Shown: positions 11,008-23,508, counted from the first letter of the stretch. The stretch is 64,000 bases of DNA from Diadema setosum (GCA_033980235.1 CM067067.1:14544401-14608400), one strand, 5' to 3'. The notes: generated by a model not told the origin, from the sequence alone. A program made the numbers and translations.

Positions 11008-12027
11008 CTTTTTTAGCGTTGACATTAATCGGCCAATCAGATTACAGCGATTTCGTTTACGCCCGCTTTTGTTTCAGAGCGCGCTATTTTAGTGATAAGG
11101 GTGCTTCTAGTTCTATACCAACGTGATTTCAACCAACTGCAGTAGACGGTGAAAGACACCCGCAGGTCACATTCAATTATGCTCCACAAAGAATATAACT
11201 AGTGATGACATTTCGCCTTCTGAAAGGAGAATCACCTCAGTTTACCTCCGTCTTGCAACAATTCACAACCACTACAACTTTTTTTTTTTTTGTAATCACT
11301 ATGGCAGCAGCTGTGAGTATTAAAAGTACAATTCCACAGCTGAAGTTGGTAAAAAAAGATGTGGTAAAACGAATAGTACACGTCGGAAGCACAAACACAA
11401 GTAGATGAAGTAAGGATATCACTCCACAAGGCTTTCACAAATCTTCTCAACGTTTTACTTTAAGTTAACATACTTTTAAGTAAAATTTTACTTTTATAAG
11501 TAAAATCACCTCGTCTAAAATGTGTTTGTCGTTCCGGAATGACACGTTGAACTTAGGAGTTCCATAGCTCGATCATGTTATGACTAATTTTAATGGAAGT
11601 TTTACCATTCCGTATGTTTGATTTCACTCTCATTATCAAAGCCAGCTTGAACATGGTGAAGTGTACACTATTAGTTATTGCGTAATCCTACAACTATGAT
11701 ATTTGACCATGATAATATACATCTCTGCAAATGCAGTGATGGAGAAAGGATTTTGTTTTCTTTTTATTTGTTTTTTTTTTGTCTGTTAGCTTTTAATATG
11801 TAAAGGTAAAGGTCAAGGTTGATGCTAAGGCATCCCGTTTGGAAATCACTGTTCCCTATTTTAGTTTGACGAGCATATATGACACGAAAAAAAAAAATTG
11901 CACTATACACACATAGCACAAGATGCATACGTTTTCTCCGGTGTAAGCTTATGGGCTCTAACGCTATCCTTGAACGGATGTGCAAAAGACTTCTAAATCC
12001 GAGCCACCCAAGCAACTGCGAACTTAC

Positions 12028-12098
12028 CCGAGGGATCCCCACTTGCCACTACCGGTAAACCTGGAAGGTGGTGTGTTGGTACTTCTGGCGGAATCCAT
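12028..12098 (-). CDS. Candidate first coding exon, Ser/Thr/Gly-rich
   Basis: On the minus strand an ATG in strong context (AAGACCATGG) opens 23 codons (starting MDSARSTNTPPSRFTGSG) that run into a strong splice donor, CTCGG|GTAAGT, phase 2. The surrounding 12.0-12.3 kb is richer in G+C than its neighbours, as a first exon might be. The same frame is open further upstream to an ATG at 12236, so a longer start is possible. No domain is visible and the next exon was not found. Chance is a real alternative. Confidence 0.25.
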
Positions 12099-14560
12099 GG
12101 TCTTGTTCTTTGAGCGACGACCTCTCTGGTGTACGGAGCGAGAAGACAATGTTATGTTGTCCTCTATACACTGCGTAATTTTGGGACTGTACCTCCCCCT
12201 CCCTCCCCGTGCCCTTGACGCCAGAGAGCCTCTCACGTTACCACGGCACGGGCTAATAGGCTGTAAAGCGAGTTACCGGGGGAGCACGGTGAGAGATGTG
12301 TTATCGACTTCGACCTTATCGTGTTTCTGTTTTGAAGGATATCTTCTCAAATCGCCATGGAAAACGATTCTTAGATTTGATTTCTCCTTTTTCAAAACAG
12401 AAGCCGCACATCGATTTCATGCAACATGTAGGATATATTCTGAAATATAGCACTTCTTATCATGAATTATCAAGCAGCCTGCAGCGTAAGGTGTGAACGC
12501 AACCCCCCAAAGAGACAACTTTACCCACCCTAGATTTGAAGAAGTGAAAAGTCTTGTGCGATTATTTTACAGTTATATGGACTCCCATTTAAGGGATTAC
12601 CAGTCCTGTTACTGCCCAAGGTAGATCTTGTCAACTAATGTGTCTCCAGATCCTCCAAAGACGGTCGATGGATTACCGTATTCTAAAGCTAACAACCCTC
12701 GGCGCAATATCAGACATTACCAGTTGTAATGCGGGATTTTGAAAACACTGAAATAACGCTCTCTGAGTGGGCTTAGAGAGAACGCAAATAACGCGAGTAA
12801 TGAATGCAACCTCCCCGATTCTTTATAGAAAAGGAGGGCTGCTTATCCCGGTTTCGATAAGTCCCGTGTGTGGAAAATTGACCCCAGGCAATATCTTGAA
12901 GATTTCCATATAGCTTCCAAGTTGGTTTCCCGGGACACAATCCCTTATCAGCCCAGAAAAGTAAAAACCGAAGATTTAACTGTTAATGTTTCAGAGATTG
13001 TGCTGCAACTCGATAGTCCTGTTCACACGTATGTCCATTATCATTCAGTTATCACGTATGTACACAACACACACAGACACCTTCTTATCCATATACTTTT
13101 TAAACACGTATTTACAAAATACATGTATACAAATTTGTTCATACGTGACTATGAAACATTCTTAATGTAAGTTTCTCTTACATACGGTCATATCATACTT
13201 GCTTGTTAAGTACATAATAGGCCCTACATAAAATCAGTGTGTCCGTCATATTTGACAAATGAAACTGAACGGACATGTTACGAGATAGATTCATGAATTA
13301 GGCAATATTTGTTCTTTTGAATGTATTCTGGGAGTTTTCTCCAATTTCTGTTAAATGGGCGAAACAGAGAGAAGCTAGGCTTGATCAATACCACTTGATT
13401 ACATACTGCAGTATATTGTCAGCATCCTGAATTACATTTTTGTCATCAACCTTCATCTTCTTCAACTACAATTGATGAACTCTTAGTACAAGAAATCGTT
13501 TTTTTTTTTTTTTTTTTTTTAATGCTGGTATATACGCGATTTTTTTATGGTCTTGCTACATGTGCTTTATGATTATGTACATAACATGACGAATAAAGTG
13601 GCATGTTTGGTCTTTGCAAGATTTCTGATTGTTTGTTGGATATTGGTCTCGTCTTTTATTATCTTTCTATGTCCTTTCCTTAAGTCAGTAATTACCCATT
13701 CCATTCGCGATAATGTTTTCAACTTTGTCAGTGTCTGTGCGTATGGAAAGGTGTATAACATGCCTGTGGGCCTCTTGGGTGATCGCCTTTGCCTTTCCCG
13801 CTATAGATTTAGTAGGCGCCATTTCTTCTTTAAGATAGTATGGGGATAATTGCACAGCCTTTGCCGTTTTTCAGGTCATGCAAGCAAACAGGAGATCATT
13901 ATTAATTTATTCGCCTCCTCATAGGCCAAAATAATCAGATTACACAGCCATGACATGTCAAAACGGACCCAACACCTTTTGAGTTCAGATATTGGCTGTT
14001 ATTTTCGCACCTCGTCAGCACTGTCAGGTTGAGTTTCCTTAGAAAACTTGACATCAGCCGATATGGAACGAAGCTAAGCTGTCATAAGTGATCGACCCCT
14101 CTATGCTCCCTATAAGAAATGGATGTTAGCGAGAAAATGAAAATAGAAGAAAAGAAAAACAAGAAAAATCAGCTTACGGAAACCAGTTCCAGCTACGTCC
14201 ATGTCAAACCTATGTGGAAAGGCAGTAAAAAAGTCCTCTTACCGCGGCATGAGGGGCACGAAAGGGGCGGAATACTTTCATTCAACATGACAACAGCACT
14301 GCTAAAATGCCTCACATTGATCTTAGTGGGTAGTTGACTTTTTAGAAATTTTTTCAGTTATTATGCATTACCCTGCTGTGTAATTATAACTTGTTTCCTT
14401 TTTTTCTGATCTTTTCGTTTCATTGTAATGAGGACTGAGGATTGAGGACACTGAGGATTATAACGGCAATTTGTAATGTTCGGAACAAGAACAATTGTGT
14501 TCTTCATCTTTCATGTGTTTATGTGTTGTTTGCCATTTTCTTCTTTGTTGTCACGTTTGA
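12099..14560. other. No gene assigned
   Basis: 12.1-12.3 kb is relatively G+C-rich and could be the 5' region of the candidate exon at 12028. The longest plus-strand frame (11980-12450, 156 codons) runs antisense to it and shows no domain. The rest is A/T-rich. Confidence 0.5.
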
Positions 14561-14587
14561 ACACACTCACACACACACACATACACT

Positions 14588-14651
<64 letters not shown>

Positions 14652-14656
14652 CATAT
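14561..14656 (+). repeat. (CA)n(TA)n compound microsatellite
   Basis: CA units with TACACTCA interruptions, then about 12 TA units, then (TACATA)n. Confidence 0.95.
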
Positions 14657-14659
14657 TAT

Positions 14660-14870
14660 AATCTTTTAATTTTATGAAGCGCCATGAACGCCAAAAGGTT
14701 GACTTGTGAATGCGCTAAATTATACAAGTAGCCTCTATTATTATGTTTTTGTATGTATTACCTTATACGTTCATTGTATCACTGTTTTCATATGGACTTG
14801 CTGAAAAACAGCCAAACGACTGAGTGCAAGTATTTTAACCCGTGAATAAATAAAACAAACAAACAAACTC
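14660..14870 (+). mobile_element. Possible retroposon 3' tail
   Basis: GAAGCGCCATGAACGCC and, 40 nt on, AATGCGCTAAATTATAC resemble the GCGCTATATAAAT signature that ends LINE or SINE 3' UTRs. Further on a stretch ends AATAAATAAAACAAACAAAC, like a polyadenylation signal with an (AAAC)n tail. No coding part is visible. It may be two separate fragments. Confidence 0.25.
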
Positions 14871-15448
14871 TTAAAGCACTGAGAGATTTATTGTCTCGAC
14901 ATAGGCCACAACAATATAAAATGTTAAAACTTACGAGTGTCCATCTATTGTTGGAAACGGATGACGAAAACAATAGAACGTAGATGAACGGTTTCAAGAA
15001 TATAAATTTACGTACCAACATCATCATGATCATTGTTGTTTTGTTAAAATTTTGTCAATCTTTCGTTTCTGATTGATAACGTGAACGACAAATGCGTATT
15101 TCTAACAACATTCTTATGTATGGTTATACGTCATACATTGAAAAATAACATGCACGTGAATATGTGATAATGTAACAATTATATGTATATATTATACATA
15201 TTATGTACATTACATATACGATAGAAAAATGAATTTAAAAGCCTCTTTCTACGTGTATCTATGATGGATGAATTTTGTTTGGTTTTTTTTTTCCTCAAAG
15301 CAATGTCTATGCTAATTCTTGTAAAATCTTAGTCGGCTTTTCTCGGAAAAGTCGATATTAAATTTAAATTCAATTATTTTTTGTTTAAATATCTAATTAT
15401 AATTAAGTATTACAATACTAAAAGTCATCAGCTAGATAAACCCTACAA
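14871..15448. other. No gene seen
   Basis: A/T-rich DNA, including palindromic-looking ATATGTATATATTATACATA words near 15180-15220. Only low-complexity open frames. Confidence 0.55.
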
Positions 15449-15457
15449 CATAAGAAC

Positions 15458-15755
15458 GGTTACAGCTCGTTATTCCGAAGGTTCGTTATTCCGAAGGCTC
15501 TTCAGTCCGAAGATTCGTTATTCCGAAGGCTCTTCAGTCCGAAGATTCCTTATTCCGAAGGTTCGTTTTTCCGAATTTCATTTTCGGATAAACAAATCTT
15601 CGGAATAACGAACCTTTGGAATAACGCCACAAATGTTCGGATTAACGAACCCTTTTTCATTTTCGGATTAACGAACCTCTAGGTATAGGGAATTTGCGTG
15701 TTTCGGATTAACGAACCTTCGGAATATCGAACCTTCGGAATAACGAACAGCACCC
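15458..15755 (+). mobile_element. Fold-back element 2 of the TTCCGAAG family (298 bp)
   Basis: It starts GGTTACAGCTCGTTATTCCG and ends GGAATAACGAACAGCACCC, with forward units to about 15580 and inverted units after. CATAAGAAC flanks it on both sides (15449-15457 and 15756-15764), a 9-bp target duplication. It is shorter than element 1 because it carries fewer internal units. Several small open frames here are only the repeat read through. Confidence 0.88.
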
Positions 15756-15764
15756 CATAAGAAC

Positions 15765-18700
15765 ACCCACATACAACCTTCTGCTGCATCAGTCACTTGC
15801 ACTTCATCGTGAATAAAATGATACTTAGGCCTGTACATTTCGTGATGAAAGAATGCCCTTTATTAAGAAGGTGACGCGTTGTACACTGCCATACTATACA
15901 TAAGCATCCTTACATACTCTGTGTTGACAAACCAGCTTGTTTTGCAACGAGGAATATTATTTCAAGTCTGAATGGATATCACATAGAGTTATACTTCCGA
16001 AGACGGTAAGTTGAACGTATCATTGTATAGCAATAAACCCTTTTACTTCCCCGTCATATGATTATATACTCAATACATGACTTTATCATCTATATCTCAA
16101 GCGCTCATTAATTGAATACTATACTTGCACGAATGGAACGTTCTTTCTACAGGAACAGAACTCATGGAAAGGAAGTTTGAAACATGTAAAAACACTTCAG
16201 CATTACAGCATGTTCATTGCACATGATTATTGTGATAGTCATTAGGACTTAAAGCATCCAAATAAGATTAGCGTTAAAGTATCTTGAATACAAGTTGTAT
16301 AAGGCCTTAAATCATACTTTGTGCATTACAATGCAGAACTTCGAAACCACCACATCACCACAATAATTTTACAGCTCAAACGCCGCCGAGACGTCGTCCA
16401 CTGTTGTATTCAACGAGTCATTCGACACAATCTGAATATTAGTTATGAAATATTACCTCACATCCACACTTCTACGTGATATTAAACGAAATTTGCGTTG
16501 TCGGGGCAAAAAAAAAAATATATATTTAAGCAAGATATAATACAAAAACAATCTGCAGTCATGCTGTTACATGGAGTCATCTTTTACTGATTGTAAAGTC
16601 ATAACACGACATTCACATTTTCACGAGCTGTCAAAGGTCATGTTCACACAAACTTTGGTAGATGGATGAAGTAAACCAGTAAAAAGAACAGTATCAAACA
16701 CTCCCCCAATAAGACGAAATAATGAAGTACGAGTGTCGTCTATTTGATTGTACACAGCGTACTATGTATACTACTGAAAATACTATGTAGAACAGTGACT
16801 TCTGACGATGGTAGAGGTTGATGGTTGAGTGATACTGACGTGCTGCTCATCGATCAAAGAAACATTGCTTCAAGGGAACGAACTGCCCTCCTTTCGATTT
16901 GATGTCTGTAACCTCACACTGATCAGATAAACATGAAGCAAAAACGCCATGTCTGATTGCATTTGAGATTGACGATGTTCCAGGATTTTGTCATGCTTTT
17001 ATTTTCAGTTTGAATCACAGAAAAAAAAAGAAAAACAAAGAGAAAGAAACGACAAAATAAGAAAGTATTATTTTGCATGGTAAGACACTATATTAAGTGC
17101 TTTGTACATATAACCATACTTTTCACGCAAAAACTTCAACATCAGTTTATGACAACGAACAATAATCGGGAAAGTCCTTTCTCAAAATCATTCTGTCCGG
17201 GACTTAAATCCGACAGGTATTTTCCCCGGCCGCTTTAAGAGTTTAATCACTGAAGATCGAACTACTCTTTGAAAAGGAGCACTTCTGGGCTGCGTTTCGT
17301 AGTACACGTACACCGCATGATATTTATGATAACAATTTCAACGGTAGCAGCTGGGTCATCTGCTAATAATCAACTACATGTCTTTTAATTGTATTGATGT
17401 GGTAACTTTGTTCATGCTAACACACAGTAGTTACTTTTTTTTTTTTTACAAAGCGGGAGACCAAAAATTATTATCGGAAATCATATCATGATGCACGATA
17501 AACTTCAGTAGAGGCTTAGAATCATGATCGTGAAGACAGAGAAAATTGACAAATTAAGATACGAAAAAAAAAATAACGAGCCCGATGTGACACGTTTATT
17601 GATGCGTTTCTTTGAAACACATATTATGATGCAACATTATAGATTTAACACGAAATTTGAATTGTGTGTGTGTTTGTGTGTGTGTGTGTGTGCCATTTTC
17701 AAATTTATTGCCAGTGCTGGTAAGGTTACAAGGTTGAAGTCGAGCCGGAAAGAAGAATGATTAATTTTGCTTTGTTCAGATATTATTAAATAACTTTGCG
17801 TCCTTTTGAAATAATCTTTATGAATATGACATTCTTGTGAAGTTGATATCCAAATTGATTGGGGCATCATTCCTCAGAAATTATTTCAACACTGGGGAAA
17901 AAGTCACACCATTGTGAAATGCTCGATTGTGAATGGCTAAAAGTCAGGTAGGTTATATTCTATGGTCTTTCAAAATAATGTTGTGAGGTTTGATATGATA
18001 AAATATATACACGCAATGCGCTTTTAATAGTAATCATTAAGTCTCTAAAGGGTCATTTTTGTTCTTTTTTTTTACAGAAATATTACTAAACAAAAACGGC
18101 ATTAAAATCGCGATGTTGGTGTCGCAATTCAGGACATCTCTAAACACGTTTGGCGCCTTTTGCGTAACAGGAAATCATTACTGATCACTGAAACAATAAA
18201 GGTAAAACTTAGAACAGACTTGATACAAGAATATCGGACACATGTTTATAGTTTAAAACAAAAGTTGTGGTGTGGATGTGCATTGCATTGAGACCCGTAC
18301 AAAATATTGTGCGATAAATATCTTATACACATTTTTCTGTATTCAAAGTACTCGTAGAAATCGCAGAGAACATTATGTTGTCAAACTACGACAATAGTAT
18401 TAAAACAAAATAATGCAATTTAAAGCCTCGACTTGAGACACTTGTTGCTAATTTTGTGAAACGTTGCCACGGTGAAAACTGCCCCAAAATGTACTCGTAA
18501 TACTCTACTACAAATTTTGTAACATCAACGGCTATGCTGTTGAGGTGATACACGTATAATGAAAGTTTCTTAAACCACGCCATTTAAACACATTTCGACC
18601 TTGACAAGGCGAGATGTGCGTATACAACAAAAGCATTACCCAATCTGGACAATCTGGACCACCATGACCACGGAAGCTACCTATAACCAGTACAGTTGCT

Positions 18701-18881
18701 TCCATGTAAACAACCTTTGGGATTCTAACTGGATCTGGTGGGTGGTTGTACGGAGGTGAGAGAGGGAAGGGTGAGGAGGGAGTGTCCAATCAATATTTTT
18801 CCAAGTTAGACAGGAAGTGCCCACCCGCTGGCTGTTCCTTCGTCTCCTGGATAATGCTTGGATGGACCAGGAAAAGACTTT
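15765..18881. other. Non-repetitive stretch, no gene seen
   Basis: Largely unique-looking A/T-rich sequence free of recognised transposons except a short (GT)n. No open frame above 85 codons and none recognisable. It could be intron, intergenic or distal regulatory DNA. Confidence 0.5.
17663..17692 (+). repeat. (GT)n microsatellite
   Basis: About 14 GT units with one TTT interruption. Confidence 0.9.
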
Positions 18882-19027
18882 GGGTGGTAGAAGGCTTAAC
18901 GGTGCACCACGTATTCAAAACGGCAAGAACACTCTTGCCGAAACTTCGGGAGTAGGTAGGTCCTTTTCAGGGCCACATACATACACAGAAAAGAATATGT
19001 GGTGCACCGTTAGGCCTTCTACCACCC
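18882..19027. repeat. 29-bp inverted repeat around an 88-nt spacer with its own hairpin
   Basis: 18882-18910 (GGGTGGTAGAAGGCTTAACG, then GTGCACCAC) and 18999-19027 are reverse complements at 28 of 29 positions. Inside, CGGCAAG-AACACT-CTTGCCG (18921-18940) is a perfect 7-bp stem. The arms are too far apart for a usual microRNA precursor. It is not part of any element recognised elsewhere in the window. Confidence 0.8.
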
Positions 19028-21468
19028 TACCTGTTCTACCCGCCACCAAGCCTTCAAAGCTTTCATGAAAAGACTTTCAAAACTGATTGGAGAACAGCAC
19101 CTATCGAAGCACGCGCGTGAGACAAGACAGAGACGCTCAAATGTTGACACGAGATCACTGCATTTCTTGTGACAGCATGGCCATTGGGAAAGAAAGTTTG
19201 CATGCTTTTCATTGTCCGGAGGTTAATGCTCAGAAGTAAATGTCGTAGGGTATAACTGTCCATGGATGAACGCTCTAAGATTCATGGTCTTTGGTTTGGT
19301 TGTAGAATATGGGATCACGTTTTCGGGGTTGGTTAAAGTAACAGCAAGCAGTCGTCACAGAGTTATAGGTAGTCACGAGTATGCATCCTTGGGTATGTAA
19401 AGGCAATCAACTGTCTGTCGGTAATCGTTATGGCATCTGGAGTGATCACTAGTATTCTGAGTACAAATACGTGAGAGAAAACTCGGTCATGGGGTAATTG
19501 ATCGAAACAATTGTCTCGCAAATGATGATTGTCTAAGAGCAATGGTTCTGAAAGTGATTATCTGACCGTAATCATATTGGGGTAAATGTCTTCTATAAGT
19601 AACTGTACGAGTCGTTGTCATTTGGGTATAATGTCCTCATGTTTATGGTCCTGGATATTTATGTGCCCGAGTATGATCTTCTTCGAAGAACGTATTATAA
19701 GCAGGTTTGTCAGAGTGTCCGAGGGTAATTGTCCGAGTGAAGCTGTCCGTGAGCTGTTGTCCGTCACAGCATTAACTGTCAGTGGTAGTAGTTGTTAAAC
19801 ATGAAGTTGTCCTGAGGAATATTGTACTTCGTCTGGGAATATTGTTCAGGTTATAAATTTCCAGGGTAAAAGTCAACAAAATGCTGTCCAGTAGGCCTAA
19901 ATCTCTTCAAAGACAGTCAAATACAGTCAAAGATGTCATATCTTCCCTTTTTTTTTAAAGGATCAAACATATAACACATTAGTTCCTGTTTGGGAAGTGT
20001 CCAAATTCATACACACAAATGCACACGACAACAGCGGGAAGTGATTTTCGGATCAGAGAAAATGGGAAAGGATGTGTGTGATTGTTGGTGTGAAAGTGGC
20101 TGGACCTTTACGTGTCAACTGCTTTTTTTAACCTTTGTTCTATAGAAATGAAGCACATAATCACTTTACGACAAAGGCGTCGAACATCATTTGCCAGTTG
20201 TACAGTCTAACCTAGACAATTAATCATCACTTCGTTTATATCTGCCCTAAGACATTCATGTTGGTAAACATAATTACCTATAAAGAAAGTAATAAATTAG
20301 CTGGGAGAAAAATAACACAGGTAGTTCAGAATCAAACTCAACTATTGTGAAAATTACTTTTACATAATGAAACACACCAAGATCACTTTCAAAAAACCGA
20401 CGTGTCATATCTTGAGATAACGAGAAACAGACAAAATATCGCTTTCCCCATACCTACACATAACATGTACTATCAGACTTCCACGTTTCACTACGTTTTG
20501 GTCTCCCAAAGAAGGAAAGTTTCACCAGCAACATGAACAGAGCCAACGGCATAGCGGTGTGTCTGGAGCACAAAAAGTTAAGAGAGTCAGGAATGAGACT
20601 ATTCTTACACTGACAGTAATGCTCTCTTCTATGTACATGGTAAGGTGAAATACATTTTTCCCTTTTCATACTTTCTTCCTTTATCACCGGAAAGAAATTT
20701 CTATGTAAAACTTTATATTCTCATACATTATAAAGTCAAATACGGATTGAATAAGTAGTGCATTCGCTACCTTTGTTCAAAGTACTTTCAGTATACTCCC
20801 GGCTATCGATGTACAGTTATCATCTACACAATCTTTCTCACGGTTGTGAACTTTCTTTCTTCAGTGCATCGGTTTTTATCATTTACATACATATGTAAAA
20901 TATCGTTCTCAGTGCATCGTTTGTGTTGCCAAAGTTAGTATGTTGGCACGTCGGGAGCAGTGACGACATGGACAAATTCCTTGTTTAAGATAAAAAAAAA
21001 ATAGCAAGGAAGAAACAAAAGTGCGAAAGAGAGATTAAGGAAAGAACATAGACTATTAGTAACACTTTTAATCCTTGTGCTTCAATGAGTTCATCAATTA
21101 ATTTGTTTTACACACTTTAAAAAAATGGGAGAAAGGCTTCACATTATATTGCACTGGGGCATGATTCGCCTGAAATCAAAACAATGTTTCATGCGGCACT
21201 CTGATTTTTTTTTTTTGGTGTATTTTATTTGTTTGGTGTATTTCTAATTAATTCAACTGTGCTGATCCCTCTGACATACTGATTTAATGATAAACAGGTA
21301 GATCAATAGTTGCAATCTGATTTTTGCCACACAATAACATATCAATAATGTAAGTTATTGCAGGCGAAAACAATTCCGATGGATTCCATTCACCTTTGCC
21401 ACAACCTGATCTAGTTAGCGGTTTGTAGTGGAGACATGCATCAATAAATAAATTAAAAAACAAACAAA

Positions 21469-21504
<36 letters not shown>

Positions 21505-22230
21505 CTATTGGACTTCCTTTAAACTAGTCTCTGATTATTCTTTCAGTTGATATGAAACATTGCTTTGGTATGTTCAGTAAGGCTCAACACATCCTATGCG
21601 ACTCACATCCATGCATGCACTGCGAATGACATTTTGTGAGGATGTACTAAGTCTGGGAGTATAGAATACCACTTTCATGTACTGTAACAAGTAGAAAATT
21701 ACTGTTACTTTTTTGTCTTATCTTCCAGCTGTCATATTTAGGGAAGAGTAATTACATAATGAGAGATGGACCATCATTCCAAACAGTCATGAAGACATTT
21801 ATGCGGGTCATAATTCTTCGTAATGCCAGTCCTTTCTTCTTCTGCCTCTGTGAGGCAGTATATCATCAAACAGAATGTTAGAATTTACTTTCCTTTTGTG
21901 GAGTTATCGGAAAACGAACTGCGTCTTTTTTATAGTGTGCAGAACTAGTTTTCGATTCGTGCAATATTTCCCACCTCAATTTTAAGTGGCCTGGTAAAAT
22001 CAGATTGACATTAGATGGGCATGACTCACAATTCTGATGCACGATACAATGCTATTTACACTAACTCCAGTTCTTATCGAGACGTCGAGATGTTCAGTAA
22101 CTGTGAGTCTCTAAATCCAAACGCAGACATCAGTCCCTTGATGAAGCATGCAGGACAAGGACACCATGATCAAAAGCTCACCACACCATTATGGGTACTG
22201 TCAAGCAGTAAGCATGTCCTCATTGTGAGC
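19028..22230. other. 3' flank of the receptor gene, no other gene seen
   Basis: No recognisable coding sequence on either strand. Around 19320-19870 short words such as GTCCGAG, TTGTCC and ACTGTC recur loosely, like an old repeat. 22237-22357 would be 3' UTR of the receptor if the ATTAAA at 22231 is used. Confidence 0.5.
21444..21502 (+). repeat. (AAAT)n microsatellite
   Basis: Tetranucleotide run, with an AAAC stretch near its start. It lies about 0.9 kb downstream of the receptor gene. Confidence 0.9.
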
Positions 22231-22236
22231 TTTAAT
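22231..22236 (-). other. Possible polyadenylation signal of the receptor gene (ATTAAA)
   Basis: On the minus strand ATTAAA occurs about 120 nt after the receptor stop codon. A canonical AATAAA follows much later, at 21224-21229. Either could end the transcript. Hexamers of this kind are common by chance in A+T-rich DNA, so the call is weak. Confidence 0.25.
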
Positions 22237-22357
22237 ACATCGGAGTCTAGGATGGGCTCGCTTCATCCTGCTGTAGCTGCTGCTGTTCTGTGCTTTGCTC
22301 GTTAGTATCTTCGCAAGAAGAATCGATACTGGTACAGCACTGACCCATCTGGGCTAG

Positions 22358-23458
22358 TCACGAACTGAGGACGGTCATGTCCGTGCTTTCGTAGCATCCG
22401 CTGTTCTGATTGTTAACCCTCTTTTTGGCCGTCACCACACTGTTCTTGTAGGCAGAGTACGTGCTCCTTACGGCGTCCCGTCCAAGCTCGCAGGATGGGC
22501 GACACCGAAGGGTGTGGACCAGCGCTCGTCTGTAGCTCGTGCTGAGCAGGTAGACAACGACAGGGTTAAAGCAGGTGTTCAGGAAGGCAAGGATGAAGCG
22601 GACTTGCCGGAACACGTGGGCCACTTTGATGTGCATGTCTAGTCGGTAGTCGAAAGAATACTGGAACCACAGGGAGTAGGTGAAGTAAGGCAGCCATGAG
22701 ATGCCGAAGAAGACCGCAATAGTGAGCAACATGATGGCTATCCGTCGTCGCGTGTTGAGCTGCTGGGCGGCACCCGGCTGGCGTTCCCCGGAGAAACGGG
22801 ATGTACTCAGGATGAGTGTTCGCGACATCTTGGCATAGGAGAATGCGATGATGAAGAGAGGGATGACGTACATGACAGCGAATCTGAATGTCTCATGAAT
22901 CACCGCCGTCTGGGTGGCATGCGGCAGGTAAACGCACGTGGACTCCAGTGGCATATTGGCTATCTTCAAGATGGGGATGGACAAGGCCAACGACACCACC
23001 CAAATGAGGACGACCACCAGAGATGTCTTGAGGTGGGCAGAAACGTTGCTGTTGTCACGGACCGGACGCGCGATGGCGCAGTACCGCTCGATACTGCCCG
23101 CCATCAGGGAATAGACGCACACGCCCTGCGACAGCACCTGCATGCTGTTGCTGAGCTTGCACACCACGAGACCGAACTGCCAGCAGGCGTGGATCTCGTG
23201 CTCGGCGTGAAAGGGCGTGGAGACGAGGAGGTAGACCATGTCCCCGATGGCCAGGTTCAGCACTAGGATGTTTGGGGGCATCTGGAGATGCTTGTAACGC
23301 AGAACGATGACTACGAGGCTCAAGTTTGCCATGAACCCGAAGATGGCCACGAGGATGAGGAAGAAAGGTCCCCAAATCTTGTGCAAGCTCCAGTCAGCCT
23401 CGCACGTCATTGTTTCATTGATGGTCAATGAGAAGCTGGAGGAGCTAAACGACTCCAT
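22358..23458 (-). CDS. Rhodopsin-class GPCR, bombesin/endothelin/CCHamide-receptor-like
   Basis: This 366-residue protein is a seven-helix plasma-membrane receptor, by its family probably for a neuropeptide. Numbered from the ATG at 23458, the helices lie near 28-53, 62-84, 97-122, 145-165, 191-215, 239-262 and 281-306. Class A landmarks visible are N45 in helix 1, D73 in LAIGD, the C100-C175 disulfide pair, ERY at 124-126 (in place of DRY), W153, P200 and Y208, W255-L-P257 in helix 6, and NPVVVY at 298-303. A glycosylation site (N14-E-T) lies in the outer tail, and C319 and C323 could be palmitoylated. NPxxxY followed by LLS, instead of NPxxY, matches the NPFALYLLS and NPIALY ends I know from bombesin and endothelin receptors; this and the PNILVLNLAIGD and CKLxxxxQ stretches give the family. 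The usual Cys before helix-6 Trp is Ser254. All seven helices lie in one exon. The frame opens 20 codons further up, but the ATG used here has an ideal ACCACCATGG context and lies just after a splice acceptor. The ligand cannot be told from sequence. Confidence 0.9.
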   Translation of the reverse strand: MESFSSSSFSLTINETMTCEADWSLHKIWGPFFLILVAIFGFMANLSLVVIVLRYKHLQMPPNILVLNLAIGDMVYLLVSTPFHAEHEIHACWQFGLVVCKLSNSMQVLSQGVCVYSLMAGSIERYCAIARPVRDNSNVSAHLKTSLVVVLIWVVSLALSIPILKIANMPLESTCVYLPHATQTAVIHETFRFAVMYVIPLFIIAFSYAKMSRTLILSTSRFSGERQPGAAQQLNTRRRIAIMLLTIAVFFGISWLPYFTYSLWFQYSFDYRLDMHIKVAHVFRQVRFILAFLNTCFNPVVVYLLSTSYRRALVHTLRCRPSCELGRDAVRSTYSAYKNSVVTAKKRVNNQNSGCYESTDMTVLSS

Positions 23459-23483
23459 GGTGGTAGAGCTAGCAGTGGTGGTC

Positions 23484-23508
23484 CTGTGACGAAAAACGGA
23501 AAAGAGAG
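23484..23508 (-). promoter_or_regulatory. Probable 3' splice acceptor upstream of the receptor start codon
   Basis: Reading the minus strand, a pyrimidine-rich tract (CTCTCTTTTCCGTTTTTCG) runs into CACAG, ending 25 nt before the receptor ATG. This is a good acceptor and implies a 5' untranslated exon further up (higher coordinates). It also implies that the upstream in-frame ATG at 23518 lies in an intron. The upstream exon was not identified. Confidence 0.55.

Larger units (their letters stand above)
9306..12027. other. No gene seen
   Basis: A/T-rich, with a G-run (10338-10350), T-runs and the AAC repeat. It holds the possible mini-palindrome at 9912. Small open frames only. Confidence 0.55.

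Noticed and set aside
11980..12450. 156-codon plus-strand open frame
   Set aside because: No domain, no splice context, uneven composition. It runs antisense to a better-supported minus-strand candidate exon.
22895..23375. Open frames of 106-123 codons on both strands inside the receptor gene
   Set aside because: They are other-frame readings of the receptor coding exon, which is G+C-rich and therefore has few stops.
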